Source: Tetragonia tetragonoides
Taxonomy: Eukaryota; Streptophyta; Magnoliopsida; Caryophyllales; Aizoaceae
Assembly: GCA_038025085.1 (NCBI GenBank)
Contig: CM076143.1
Coordinates: 16,477,501 to 16,541,500, forward strand
Direction of reading: 5' to 3'
DNA: 64,000 bases
In this document: positions 12,446 to 25,710 of the stretch, piece by piece
How positions within the stretch are numbered: the stretch's first letter is position 1
Layout: the number at the start of each line of letters is the position of its first letter
Notes under the pieces: model-generated
What the model saw: the letters and a program-made list of their open reading frames with translations, nothing else
Told to the model about the DNA's origin: nothing
Databases searched by the model: none
Made by a program: the position numbers and the translations under genes

Positions 12446-15388
12446 ATGGGGGGAGGTTTTAGAGTGTTGCACTTGGTTAGACCGTTTCTTCCGTTCCTTT
12501 CCGAAGTTCAAAGTGCAAACAGAAAGGTTCCATTCAGAGAAAAGGTCATCTACACTGTTGTCTCCTTGTTCATATTTTTGGTCTGCAGTCAGCTTCCACT
12601 GTATGGAATTCACTCCACCACGGGCGCTGATCCATTCTATTGGATGCGTGTGATTCTTGCTTCCAGTCGTGGAACTGTCATGGAGCTCGGTATCACCCCC
12701 ATTGTCACATCTGGGCTGGTGATACAACTCTTGTCTGGGTCAAAGATCATTGAAGTAGACAACAATGTCCGCGAAGACCGTGCTCTTTTGTAAGTGCTGC
12801 AATGTTTTGTAATGTCTACGCATGTGAATTTCGTGCTTGTGACATGTTCTTGGTTGCTTAGATGCTCAATTTTCATTTTCAAAGCTTTGTCGCATGTCAA
12901 GTTAGGTCTCGAGATTGAATTGGATGCTTCATGGGTTTGGATGAATGGGTGGGTTAGATAATTGACATGGTGCTAACACTTGGAAGGATATCTAATTTGG
13001 GTCTCAACATCTAGTCAAATATTTCTATATTTTCAAGGTTCTAATAGCTGATATTTGGTATTTGCTGTTGTAGTTGTTTAATGAGACTCTCATATATACT
13101 TCCTTTTCTAGACTTATGGCTCCTAGTGTAATTCTAAATTGCATGAAGAATGCCTACTATTGGTAAAGAAGATAGCAGTAGTGGTTTCAGTTGACTGACT
13201 CTTATTCTGCACGTATTAAATTTTAGGAACGGTGCACAGAAATTGCTGGGCATTCTGATTGCTGTTGGTGAAGCTGTAATGTATGTCGTCTCTGGGATGT
13301 ATGGTAGTGTGGGCCAACTTGGTGTCGGCAATGCCATCCTTATTATTCTGCAACTTTGCTTTGCTGGTATCATTGTGATATGCCTTGATGAACTTCTTCA
13401 GAAGGGATATGGTCTTGGTTCTGGTATTTCACTTTTCATTGCAACCAACATTTGGTAAGCTGGCTAGTTCTATCATTGTTTTGATACTTTCATGCTATGA
13501 TATTTTATTGTGTACTGGCTTAAATATTTCTTCTGCTGGGTTTGCAGTGAGAATATCATCTGGAAAGCATTCAGTCCGACCACCATCAATGCTGGCCGAG
13601 GAGCTGAGTTTGAGGGTGCTGTCATTGCCTTGTTCCACCTTTTGATAACCAGGACTGATAAAGTTCGAGCTCTTCGTGAGGCATTTTACCGTCAGAACCT
13701 TCCAAATGTGACAAACTTGCTTGCGACAGTCTTGATCTTTTTAATTGTCATCTACTTCCAAGGATTCCGTGTTGTTTTGCCTGTGCGATCAAAGAACGCA
13801 CGTGGCCAACAGGGCTCATATCCCATCAAGTTGTTCTACACCTCCAACATGCCCATCATTCTTCAATCTGCTCTTGTGACTAACCTCTACTTTATCTCAC
13901 AGGTACAGGGATCAACATTTGATTCTCAACTCACGATGCAGTTGCTCAGACCTTGGCATGTACTTAAGATATAACTATATTGGTTTCCTTGCAGATGCTG
14001 TACAGGAACTTCAACGGAAACTTCTTTGTAAACCTGTTGGGCGTGTGGAAGGAGTCTGAATACAGTGGCCAGTCAATCCCAGTTGGAGGTCTTGCTTACT
14101 ATATTACTGCACCTGCCAGGTGCGTATTTCTCTTCTTTGAGCCACTTAGTTATTTCTAATATGAAATATTGCTCATGTCTCCGTTTGTTGAAATTGCAGC
14201 TTGGCAAGTATGGCAGCGCATCCCTTCCATGCTCTCTTTTATATAGTATTTATGCTTACAGCTTGTGCTCTATTTTCCAAGACATGGATTATGGTTTCTG
14301 GATCTTCTGCCAGAGATGTGGCCAAGCAGCTCAAGGTATTGACAGTCATAACCTTGTTAATTTGTTTTTCTTGAAATTTTGATTAGTGCCCCTTATCCAT
14401 TCTAGTGCTGATTGCTACACTTGGGAATTTCCAGCATTTTACGCAATTATAGGCGTTTTGGTATTGACCTTTAAATCTTTAATATCACACATGGTTGAAA
14501 CCACTATCCCTGTGCAAGTTGGGAGGGGTGGCTGGGGAAGGTCAAAGGTTTTAAAAGTAGTGTCAAAGGTTTTAAAAGTGAAAGTAACCACAGTCAGGAC
14601 ACTAACAAATGAAAGCCTATTATAAAGTAAACACGCCTGCCCTTGGGGTTCAACCTTTTAGCAATCTTATTCTGCAGACAAATTGGGTATTTATTGGGTT
14701 CTGGATATGTTAGTTTTCCTGCTATTCTTTTTTCTTATCCCAATTGCCCGACTCTTATCCAAAATTTGTTCATGGTACGTCAGTTGTACCATGCTTGTGG
14801 TAAGGAAACAAGCATACCTGAGAAATTCCTAAAGCTTGTAGCCATGCACAGATAGATGGGCAACTAGCAGTAAGGAGTCTCTTTAATATGCTTGCATGTG
14901 ATATTGTAGTTGTCTTTGATTGGAGGTCTGCAGTCTTGACATATACGGATTGTCCTGACTACAATGAATTTGCGTCCTTTTCTCATTGACTTTCCAGAAA
15001 AGATCTTTTTTCTATGCATCTGTTGAGAGTAAGATGACCCCTTGTGGCTATCTGCCCTTGGTTATTGTCAAATGTGCAATCATTGGATGACGTTGCGGAT
15101 TAACCCCCACATTTCTTGGTGCTTAATTTGAGTTTTCTGACAATGTAGGAGCAAGGAATGGTGATCCCTGGGCACCGTGATTCGAACTTGCAGAAGGAAC
15201 TCAACCGATACATTCCTACTGCAGCTGCCTTCGGAGGAATGTGCATTGGTGCGTTGACAGTACTTGCAGATTTCATGGGTGCTATTGGTTCGGGTACTGG
15301 TATTTTGCTCGCAGTGACAATCATTTATCAGTATTTCGAGACATTTGAGAAAGAGAGAGCCAGTGAACTTGGATTCCTTGGACTATGA
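12446..15388 (+). CDS. SEC61A: protein transport protein Sec61 subunit alpha
   Basis: This encodes the pore-forming subunit of the ER Sec61 translocon, which carries nascent secretory and membrane proteins across or into the ER membrane. Coding exons are 12446-12789, 13227-13454, 13548-13902, 13995-14119, 14200-14335 and 15149-15388. All junctions are GT-AG, and the sum is 1428 nt, giving 475 residues plus stop, the usual family length. Visible landmarks are the N-terminus [21 protein letters not shown], the plug/TM2 region ([18 protein letters not shown]), the loop segment [20 protein letters not shown], and the C-terminal [16 protein letters not shown]...SGTGILLAV with multiple hydrophobic spans. 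No frameshift or premature stop occurs, so the gene appears functional. The start is the first ATG after the 5'-UTR intron. The last intron (14336-15148) is the longest. Confidence 0.96.
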
Positions 15389-15499
15389 GCTCTCTGATAC
15401 AATTTTATCCATTTTTAGAGTTCCCACTTGTAGAGTTTGCAGTTTTCTCACTCTGTACATCTTATAGAACACAGTTAATGCTAATGTTAAGCGCTTTCG

Positions 15500-15650
15500 G
15501 AAAGAATGTTTATCTTGTTAGGCTCTTTCGGAAACAGTCTCTCTTCTAGGCAACTAGTTAGGGGTAAGACTGCGTACATCTGGACCTCCCCAGACCCCGC
15601 CCTAGTCGGGACACTTACTGGGTTGTTGTTGTTGTTGTTGTTGTTCTTGC
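15500..15650 (+). mobile_element. SINE (tRNA-derived, TTG tail), 5'-truncated
   Basis: The sequence GGAAACAGTCTCTC ... GGGGTAAGACTGCGTACAT ... CAGACCCCGCC ... is followed by (TTG) repeats at about 15621-15646. The same core occurs in the SINE at 42700-42880. It lies 110 bp past the Sec61 alpha stop and could be within its 3' UTR. The 5' boundary is unclear. Confidence 0.65.
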
Positions 15651-16060
15651 AATCATAATTCAGTAGTTTAGCCGTCTATACATGCTCACAATGAGCATCG
15701 TCTCAACAAGCTGATTGTGTATGCCAGCATCACTGTGAAAGCGACACTCCCCTAAAATCGCCATGATCCCCAAGAAATTTAGCATTTATCTGAACTAGTA
15801 GTAAAGAAAGCTCTTCTCTTACGACACCAAAAATTTAGCATTGATATTTTTCTTGCATTTTCATCATCATATTTACTACGAACCTTAACTCAGATCATTT
15901 CATTCACTTTGTCTGATTTGATAAATTCTTTTAAAAATTTATCTTTTAAGACTTTCGTAAACATGTTGAAGAAAGGTTAATCAGGTTTAGACAATCCTGC
16001 GAAACTATAATCATTCCATAATCACATACTTTTAATAATTCATCTTTTGCCTAGATGGTA

Positions 16061-16314
16061 CTTCCTCTGTTTCACCAAGATGTTAAACTTTATTTTTCAA
16101 AGTCAAAGTTCACAAACTTTGACCATGAATTAGTGAAAAAATACAAAGATTTATAATGTAAAAATCCTATTGTTAGATTCATTTTGAAGAATACTTTTGA
16201 AAAATTATAATTTTATAATTTATATATGCATATAATTATAATTATCTACGGACAAAGTAGTGCATTGGAGACCGTGAAAAAACAAATGTAAAGATTTTCA
16301 TGCAACGGAGGGAG
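16061..16314 (+). mobile_element. Stowaway-type MITE, family A, copy 1
   Basis: 254 bp with ends CTTCCTCTGTTTCA and ...ACGGAGGGAG, flanked by TA at 16059-16060 and 16315-16316. The interior shows AAAGTCAAAGTTCACAAACT. The copy at 60510-60764 is the same family in reverse orientation. Non-coding. Confidence 0.85.
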
Positions 16315-16588
16315 TATTAGTTTCTATGAAGAGTTGAATTATTGATAGCTTCTATGGAGAGTTGAACTATTGATACTTCCTATACAGAGTTGAACTATTC
16401 CACTATTATCTGGGTATTGGACAAGTCTAATTCAAATTTTCCACATATTAAATTACGGGGTTTTTCCATTAACAAATCGGTGTATTATCTTTCAGTGGTT
16501 TCGTATATTATCTTACATATCAAGAGCACACTAATAATAATCTTCACATGGAACTCCAAACCTAAAAATATTGCACGATATATCAAAG

Positions 16589-18066
16589 TGTTAGTAGCAC
16601 GGTAGAACACAAGAGGGGGGGGGGGGGTGAATTGTGTTCTAAAACTTTTTGCGGAATTTAATCTATTTAGAACACTTGTTGTACTTTTAGGATTGTTACT
16701 AACTTTAAGGAACGTTGACTAAAGGAACGTTTACTAAAACAAATAACAACGTTAGATAAAGTTAATAAATAAATAGAAGCAATAATGAAAGCACTCACGA
16801 TTTTACGTGGAAAACCCTTTGAAACTACAAAGGATGAAAAACCACGGCCCGAAGGACATTCAATGACTACTTCTTCTCATTAATCAGTAGTACAACTCGA
16901 TCAAACCGACTCTGGTTCAACCCAACTCACTCCAACCCAATTTACTCTGATTGAAGTCACGAACTCGAACCCGGTTACTCTGATTCAAGCCAAACGAACA
17001 TAGACCCAATTATTCTGATCTAAGCCTAACCCCTTGGACACTAATCCAAGCTATCCTTAACTCTAAGGAATATTGTTTACCTCTCAACCTCTCAAAAGCG
17101 TAAGGTACAATTTAATTTCTATAGCTCTTTAAGACGTTGTTAATATGATCCTTTAATTACTTAGGCAAACTTTAGTGTTCTCTCAAAATATTTCTCTCTA
17201 AAAATCTGAACACTTAGGGGTTATAAAATCGCGAACTTGAAAAGATAGATAACTCCCCTTTATATAGGTAAAATAGTTTTTCCGAAAATAAAACTGAAAT
17301 TCGGATTTCTAATTCACCTAAAATAATATCTTTGTAAATAGTACTTTTTGAGCTCAAAGATATCAAAAATAAATATCCCAAAATATATGTATCACACCGG
17401 TAGGATTTTCAACACAATATTGACCAAATAATATCTTTTCTATCAAGATAATACATTACCAAATAATAGACAAATTTCCACTAGGAAAGTATCTAATATT
17501 TTCGGTCACTATATAGTATATAATAAAATCTGAATATTTCCAAAATAAAATCCTCCCATATGTAAGAGATATCTTTTCTATATAAAAGATCAATATATTC
17601 TCAAGTAAAAATATTATCTAGTCAATAATATATTTTTACCAAAATATTAATCTTGTAGGAAATACTAAATGTACGTGTAAACTGTAGTCTCCCAATAGGT
17701 AATGTCTCACCTAAGGAATACTCCATTGTCACGTTTCTCAATATAAGAACGTTTCTCTCAAATCATTTATTTAGTTTGCCCAACTATTTAAGTAATCAAA
17801 TTAACTTCATCTTTAAGAACTTTAACAAATGAACTCTAATAAATATAACCATTAAAATGTAGAGCTTCATTAGTTTTCAAGCTTGATTGTCATCTCCATT
17901 GTTGTGTAGCAACTTCATGCTTCAACCTATCAATATGAACTAATCTACAAGCTTGCATAAACACATTAGTAACTTCATGATATTAAATGAATAGTTCAAC
18001 TAACATGTATTATATTTTATTTAACTTAATTTAGTTTGTTATCATCAAAACAATCATGGTTCAACA
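16589..18066 (-). repeat. 3' LTR of the Sirevirus-like element
   Basis: On the plus strand it runs TGTTAGTAGCACGG ... CATGGTTCAACA. It is 1478 bp and near-identical to 27636-29104, with small indels and substitutions. A G-run near its edge (about 16614-16627) is longer than the six Gs of the other LTR. The adjoining polypurine tract on the minus strand is CAAAAAGGGGAAATT (18067-18081). Confidence 0.95.
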
Positions 18067-19960
18067 AATTTCCCCTTTTTGATGATGGCAAACCCATAGT
18101 AACACTCTATTAAGAAATAGCTGTTAGTGATGCAATTTATATATCATAGATAATAACCAATCAAAATAATCATAAGGGCATATAAGAATCATTAAAAATA
18201 TATAACAATAAATATAAATGATTCACAAAAAATAAATCACTTTATTTTCCTTCCCCTTAATCTTGCAATCAGTACACTCCTGTTTTCGTATCTTTCTATT
18301 TATTTATTTTTTTCTCTTGTTTTTCATTTCTCTCGTTTTTCTTTCTTGGCTCTTTCTCTGGTCTTTCTCTTTTTGTCTTTCTTTAGCAATAGCAGATTAG
18401 CAGTAGTAAACAATAGTAATGACGAAACCAATTAGAGAAAAGATAGTGAACAATAAAAGCATAAATGAAAGATTGTAAGTTCCCCCTAAAGACAATATAA
18501 TATAAATATATGCTTCATTAATAATAATTGCAATTACGTCCACCATCGAATAGTTATAAAAACAAAGCTAAAAATAGATCAAACTTAAATAAACCTACTC
18601 GAATACTAAGCAAGACAATAGTCCTAATTACCTAGCATCACTATTTCTTTTCCCCCTTTTGACATCATCGAAAATGCCACTATGTCAAAGAAGGTAGAAC
18701 ATATTCCTAACAAAAATATAAATGTGAGTCTTAGCAAAAACTTGTTCCTAACAAAAGTATGACTCCTAGTAGCTCAAGCACCAATCTATGGATGCTATGT
18801 CTACATTAATGATCTAAGCACACAAAGCATAAGTAATAATAATCCGATGGATGTAATGATATGCATGAATAAATAGTTAACAATATGGTTTGGCAATCTG
18901 TCCAATAAGGTTAATAAGTTGATCATGACGACAGTTTTGGTGGCGATCTTATGCTTTAAATTGTCCTTTGCCATGAAGCTCAACTACTTTACCTTGAACA
19001 TAAACATTAATTACCACTTACTCATAAGTTCCTTATCCATGCTTCTTATTTGCTTGTTCCTTGTTAGCATTGTGTTGTTCCTGAATGGCTTGTATATGTG
19101 TTCCCTCTTAGAAAATGCTTCCTTTAGATAGATAGGGAATGAGCATTATCCAAAGTGGAACATTCTTCATCATACACAAACATTATTTCATAAACGAACA
19201 CTTCAATCTTCATGGAGGCATTTCGGACAACTTAGAGCACAAGAAATTAGGGAATTGTGTCTAAGTGTTTAATCACTTTGGGCATGATAAGAAAAATCAA
19301 GCTGGCTAAGTATGTAAAGGAATTTCGGCCATATAGAGCAATTTTTAAGAAAATATGTAAGCTGAATTTCTTTAACTCAACTTGCAATATTTTGTACTTA
19401 AAAGATATAGACAATATCACCTTATAACTCCATAATTAAAACAGAAAATAATATCTATAAACTTCCCAAATTTCTTTTTTCACTTATTCTCCCTCTATTA
19501 CTTTTTTGGCTCTCCTTTTTCCACTCTTTCCTTGTTCCAAAACGAAAATACTTGCTCATATGGGGAAGTATATAGCCGAAAAGTATAAAGAGTACATAAA
19601 TAGGCTTGGAACGATTCATGTGGAGCTTGATTGTGTTTAGGCTCAAATTGCGAAGACTGACTTCTTGACTTATAATGTGGTTTCAAAATTGTAAGCCAGT
19701 CCTCTTGAAAGAAATAATGACAGATGCCCAAATGAATATGCAAATCGGATTAAAAATCTAAATGCAATGAGTACTAGACACAAAAATATCAGAATAGCAT
19801 CATTAGACATAGCGAGTCCTAGTACAATGCACACAAATGCAAGAAAATAAATAATTATAAAGACTCAAACTTATACTAATGTAAAGAAACATTCAATTAT
19901 CTAAAAATATAGCTACTCTAAACTAGTCAATCATTGAGAGATTTGAAACAATGATACTAG
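18067..19960 (-). other. Sirevirus internal 3' non-coding region with repeated PPT-like motifs
   Basis: About 1.9 kb lies between the RNase H stop and the 3' LTR. No long frame survives. Polypurine-tract-like motifs on the minus strand are seen at 18067-18081, at about 18481-18496 (TTTAGGGGGAAC) and at 18651-18670 (GATGATGTCAAAAGGGGGA). Multiple PPT-like motifs in this position are a recognised Sirevirus trait. No envelope-like frame is recognisable. Confidence 0.65.
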
Positions 19961-22539
19961 CTAATTAATTCTAATCATGCCTAGTTCAAGCCTGATTTTT
20001 TCAAATCTTTCTATATTTAAAGGTTTTGTAAATATATCTGCAAGTTGGTTTTCAGTATTGCAGAATTCTAATTTCACCGAACCTTTCTCAACATAGTCAC
20101 GCAGAAAATGATGTCTAATTTCTATATGCTTTGTTCTAGAGTGACTAATAGGATTCTTAGAAATATTGATAGCACTAGTATTATCACACATAATTGGCAC
20201 ACAATCACATTCTACATGAAAATCACTTAATTGCTGTTTCAACCACAAAATTTGAGCAAAACATGCTGCGACAGCGACATATTCTGCTTCAGCAGTAGAT
20301 AATGCAACTGTATTCTGTTTCTTAGAAGCCCATGAAACTAAACATGAACCCAAAAATTGTGCCATACCAGAAGTACTTTTTCTATCAATTAAGTAACCAG
20401 CATAGTCAGAATAAGAATATCCAATTAAATCAAAACTAGAACATTTTGGATAAAACAAACATAAATCATGCGTTCCTTCCAAGTATCTAAGTATACGTTT
20501 TGCACATTTTAAGTATGATTCCCTTGGGCAAGATTGAAATCTAGCACAAAGGCACACACTAAACATTATATCCGGATGACTTGCAGTTAAATATAATAGA
20601 GATCCAATAATACCTCGATATTCCTTTTCGTCAACCTTTGTTCCTTTGTCATCAAGATCCATTTTTTGTGAGGTTGGGAACAGTGTATCATAGGCTTTGG
20701 AATCTTCCATTTTGTATTTCTTGAGCAATTCTTTCAAATACTTTTGTTGATGTATTTTGATGCCGTCTTTTTCTTGTTTGATTCGCAAACCAAGGAAAAA
20801 TCTTAGTTCACCCATCATACTCATCTCAAATTCACCTTGCATCAAATCACAAAAGTTAGAGCACATTTTCTCATTAGTTGCACCAAATAAAATATCGTCA
20901 ACATAAACTTGCATAACTAAAAGATCATTCCCTTCAAATTTCAAGAACAACGTTTTATCGATCACACCACGTTTAAATCCTTTTTCTAAAAGAAAATTTG
21001 AAAGTCTTTCATACCATGCTCTCGGAGCTTGTTTTAAACCATAAAGAGCTTTATCAAGTTTAAAAAAGTGATCGGGAGAAATTCCTTGTTCTCAAAACCT
21101 GGGGGTTGTTCCACAAAGACTTCTTCTTTCAAGTACCCATTTAAAAAAGCAGTTTTAACATCCATTTGGTACAAGTTGAAGTTTTTGTAGGCAGCAAAGG
21201 CAATTAAAGTTCTAATAGCTTCAAGGCGAGCTACTGGTGCAAAGGTCTCATCATAATCAATACCTTCTTGTTGGTTGTAACCTTTGACCACTAGTCTAGC
21301 CTTGTTCCTTACAATGTTGCCTTCATCATCTAATTTGTTCCTAAAGACCCATTTTGTTCCAATCACTGTATGATCGTTAGGTCTAGGTTCTAAATGCCAC
21401 ACTTTATTTCTTTCAAATTGATTTAACTCATCTTGCATTGTAACAATCCAATCGGAATCTTCCAATGCAGACAAGTAGTCACTAGGTTCCATTAAAGAAA
21501 TAAATTAAAAGCACAAAAATTACGAATAGAAGAACGTGTCAATACTCCCTTAGAATAATCAGTGATTATATTATCAGTGGGATGTGAACTTCTATACTTC
21601 CAATTTCTTGGAGTTGGTATTGTTCCTTGTTCAACTTGGAGTTGTTCCTCAGTTGGTGTTGAAGCACGTTCCTCAATTTCTTGTTTAGGTTCCAAAACAT
21701 TTTCAGGAACATTACCTTCCTCAATCTCTACATTGGCTTGAGGTCTTACCAAACCAATTTCAAAGTCATCATCCTGCAAAGTCTGCACATTCTTTTCAAA
21801 GGCGTCAACTCCATCAAATATAATATGAATACTTTCTTCCATGTACATTGTTCTCTTATTGTACACCTTATATGCTTTGCTATAGGATGAATATCCTAGA
21901 AACACAGCTTCATCGCTTCTAGGGTCAAACTTACCAAGGTTGTTCTTACCATTATTATGCACATAACATTTAACACCAAAGGTCCTAAAATATGCAATGT
22001 TCGGTTTTCGACCTTTGAACAACTCGTATGGAGTTTCCTTTAATATAGGTCTAACCATGGCACGATTCATAATATAACATGCACTACTAACAGCTTCAGC
22101 CCAAAAGTTCCTAGCAAGACCACTAGAAATAATCATTGTTCTAGCCATGTCTTCTAAGGTTCTATTTTTTCTCTCTACAACACCATTTTGTTGAGGTGTT
22201 CTGGGGGCTGAGAAATTATGATCTACTCCATGCCTATTACAAAAATTAATAAATTTAGAATTTTCAAACTCAGTACCATGATCAGATCTAATACATAATA
22301 ATTGATGATTAGACTGTTTCTGAACTCTTTTAATAAATATAAGAAACTCATCAAAACAATCTTCTTTCGAAGCAAGAAATAATGTCCATGTAAATCTCGA
22401 ATAATCATCAACAATAACAAAAACATACTTACTTCCACCTCTACTAGTAATACGCATTGGACCACATAAATCAACATGAATCAATTCTAGAGGTTTAGAA
22501 GTACTTACCATATTCTTCGACTTAAACGAAGATCGAACA
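19961..22539 (-). pseudogene. Sirevirus pol, 3' part (integrase core, RT, RNase H), broken
   Basis: Three consecutive open segments carry the domains. 21492-22619 has the integrase catalytic core (TPQQNGVVERKNRTL, GYSSYSKAYKVYN); its first codons lie in the inserted LTR-like sequence. 21034-21492 has the N-terminal RT ([33 protein letters not shown]). 19961-20965 has the rest of RT (QVYVDDILFGATN, the YVDD catalytic box) and RNase H (SKKQNTVALSTAEAEYVA, TKHIEIRHHFLRD). One frameshift separates integrase from RT near 21490, and another lies inside RT near 21080, so no full polyprotein can be read. These are remnants, not host genes. Confidence 0.9.
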
Positions 22540-25145
22540 TGTAACACCCCCGAATTCGCAACGATTTCCAGGGAACTATCGACGTCGCTGTCCACGACTC
22601 GACACCGCCGAACCGTCACGGACCCAGGGGAGTGCTACTGCAACATTTATTGCTAAGGAGTAATGCTAAGCAGAAAGGAAAACTAGGTATCAAAGGAAGC
22701 ATCTAAACAAATTAAACATAAATATCAGAGTTGTCTATCCAGCGGTCTTAAGTCCATTATAGTTTTATTACAACTTTGCCTTCAAGGGAACAAACCAAAG
22801 TCCCAAATAATCCAAGGTAACTAATAAATCCATAGTTCTAAACAAACATCTCACATTAAACCTTCTAGCAAACCGTCCTCACTCAGCTACACCTGCACTT
22901 TGATTTCCGTGACGGAAACAAGGTACAGAAGAAAAAGAGAAGAAACAAAAGAAAACAAAAATCAGATAAACTGAATAAACGTCGTCCATACCCAATAAAA
23001 ACACTTTCGCAAACCTTACCTGGGTTTTAGAAGAATCATTGAAATTCATTTACATGCACAAGTAGTCATACAATCAAACACACGCATACTCGATATTCAA
23101 TTACATGCAATTCTTGCTTTAGTGATCATTCGAGCACAAATAGATAAACCATCTTGATTAGAGAGATAAGAGAGCGAATAGAACAACGATTACCCATACT
23201 GTTCATAGATAGATATAGACATGCCATGGACTTACGCTAGTGTATACTCACACTACCTCTAACATAATAATCAATATGTAGAGAAATAAACAATGGGGAA
23301 TGATCCATCCCGAACACACTGCGAGGTGTCCATAAAAGTAACTTGGGAATCACGCATCCCTAGACTATATCAATTAGATAAGTCTCGATAGCTTGGCTAC
23401 TCTTAGGGATCCATTAGGAGTCTTATTCTCATTTAATTCAATTCACATACTTGCATTGAATGACCTAGTGGTACAACGAGACCACGACATACTACTTCAT
23501 TTCATGCTCATGATAATGAATAATAATAACGATGATAACGACATAAGGGCATATTAACAATAGTCATGCTTCATATATGTCTAACGAAATTTCGGCATCA
23601 CTTCGGCAGTAAATCATGATATCCAAAAATTACACTTTCACAATTAAAATCCAACAAATATAATAGTAGGTGCTCATTAGCACTCAATAATATCCCATTC
23701 TAAATAGCACATATTATTATATCATAATAATATTAGAAATTCAACATCGCCATAATTAAACATTAATTAGCATATGAACTAATTAATTAACGAAACTTTA
23801 TAAACTTACCATACTCAATATAAATCATATTTACAGCGAAGAATATATTTCAAATTCTCATAATTAACGACGATATAATTTAATCATGCTTTGCACATTA
23901 AATTCACAATAATAATCAATTAACACATAACACATCAAAATAGTTTTGATGGGGCGTTGGAAAGAGGTAGGTACAATCGCTTACCTAATAAACGCTTACT
24001 AAGCAGTAGGTAACTTGGCTAATCACAACCCGATCACGCTTGTCCGTTTGGTCCTAATTAAAAACAATTACCGAGACATAATTAATAAATATGAAAATCC
24101 AAACAATATTGAAACTGTAAAATAATATTTTTATTAAATTTCTTGATTTATCCAACCAATCTAGGCTTTTGAAAATCAAGATTCGGACTCCGAACGAGTA
24201 CAGAAAAATAAAAATAATTATTAAAAAATACTAAAAATACAAAATTAATTAAAACGAAATTATTAAACAAAACCCTAATCGATTTTTCGAGTCTAGGCCG
24301 TGATACACCAAGCATGGGGATCCACGACCTACCCCATCACCCAGACCACCACCCACTGACCACCATGGTCGGCGGTGGCTCGCCGGAGCACCGGTGACGG
24401 AGGAGAGAGAGAGTGAGAGAGATCGCGAGAGAGAGAGTTCGCGAGGGAGAGAGAGAGCAACTGAGAGGGGGAGGAGCGACGGGCGGGGCCCAATCGCGTC
24501 GGCCACTCGCCGGCGACCACCCAGGCGCGGCCTGGTGGCGCGGCGGCGGCGCGATAGCCGCGGCTCAGCAAAACAAGGGAGGGGAAAAAATAGAGCATGA
24601 AAGAGAGAAAAAGAGAGAGAGAGGGAGGGGGATTACCGGCGGGAAGAGGAGGCCGGTGGCTGACCTGGTGGCCGGCGACAGCAGGGAGAGGGAGAGAGAG
24701 AAGGTGTGCGGTGGAGAGAGAGAGAAAAGAGAGAGAGAAACCATGAGGGAGGAGAGAGAGAGAATTGGGGTTTTTGGCTCAGTTTTTGCAACTGATCAAC
24801 TGGCCCATCTCTTAGCTTATATGGGTGTCTGGTCAAAGAAAGTCAAACCCTACTAGAATTAGGATTATTTTCTGATTTAATTACTAATTAAAAATAATTA
24901 AAACTAATTAAATGCTAATTAAAACCAATTAAAACAATATGAATAAGCCTTATTCATATACAAAACCATTTTAACTAAATCCCTTAATTTGATAATTATA
25001 AATCCCGAAATTCCCATAATAATAATTAATATTATCATGGCTTAATATCGAATCGTTAAGCAAAAAAACGATTTAAATCTCCGAAACTATTTATAAATGA
25101 ATTATAAATCGATATTATAACTACAGAAAATATTGGGGTATGACA
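22540..25145. mobile_element. nested solo LTR-like insertion inside pol
   Basis: A 2606-bp segment starts TGTAACACCCCCGAATTC and ends TTGGGGTATGACA. It is flanked by the 5-bp repeat GAACA (22535-22539 and 25146-25150). The terminal TG...CA with imperfect inverted TGTAACACCCC/GGGGTATGACA and the 5-bp duplication identify LTR-type integration. I found no internal pol frame, PBS or second terminal repeat, so a long solo LTR (possibly Ty3-type) is the simplest reading. It holds a GA-rich, higher-GC block at about 24390-24760 whose frames are low-complexity artefacts. Removing it re-joins the Copia integrase sequence. Confidence 0.75.
24390..24760. repeat. GA-rich low-complexity block in nested LTR
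   Basis: Runs of GAGAGAGA mixed with GC-rich GGCGGC segments, unlike the AT-rich surroundings. Frames on either strand read as R/E-rich or S/L-rich and have no domain. Confidence 0.8.
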
Positions 25146-25150
25146 GAACA

Positions 25151-25704
25151 TGTTTACCTTTTGCGCATGAATCACAGACTCGTTCCAATTCAAACTTACA
25201 GTTAGGTAGTCCAGTGACTAATTATTGGGAACGAAGCTTATTCAACAAATTTAAATTAACATGTCCAAGTCTCTTATGCCACAATAAAGAATCGTTCTCA
25301 TTGACACCCATACAAGTCAAACTATTTTCCGAAATTGCATGTAAATCAGTCTTGTAAACATTATTGAAACGTTTCCCATGCAATATAGTTTCACCTGTAC
25401 TTTCCTTCACGGCGTTAAAAGAACGAGAATTAAATTCAACTTTGTTCCCCCTATCACATAATTGGGAGATACTAAGTAAATTATATTTTAAACCATTGAC
25501 CAAAAATACATTTTCAATAGCATGGGCTTGTGACTTACCAACTTTACCTACACCGACAATTTGGCCCTTCTTGTCGTCTCCAAAAGTCACAGAACCTCCT
25601 TCAAAGGCTTGTAGTGAGAGAAAATTATTGATGTCTCCAGTCATATGTCTTGAGCAACCACTATCCAGAAAGCATAGGTTGCTACCTCCCACTTTAGCCT
25701 GCAA
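25151..25704 (-). pseudogene. Sirevirus protease and integrase N-terminal part, broken
   Basis: The minus-strand frame carries the retropepsin motif LDSGCSRHMTGD and then the pre-integrase zinc region (SLLWHKRLGHVNLNLLNKL). An in-frame TAA follows LRSQ near 25219. Beyond it the frame continues through CDSCAKGKHV up to the nested insertion and resumes at 22534 in the integrase core. The histidines and cysteines of the HHCC zinc site are still visible across the stop. Confidence 0.85.
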
Positions 25705-25710
25705 TATTAA

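Noticed and set aside
12323..12900. Minus-strand frames opposite Sec61 alpha
   Set aside because: Antisense shadows of the conserved exon.
24394..24856. R/E-rich plus-strand frames and S/L-rich minus-strand frames
   Set aside because: They come from a GA-rich low-complexity block in a nested LTR and have no domain or splice support.
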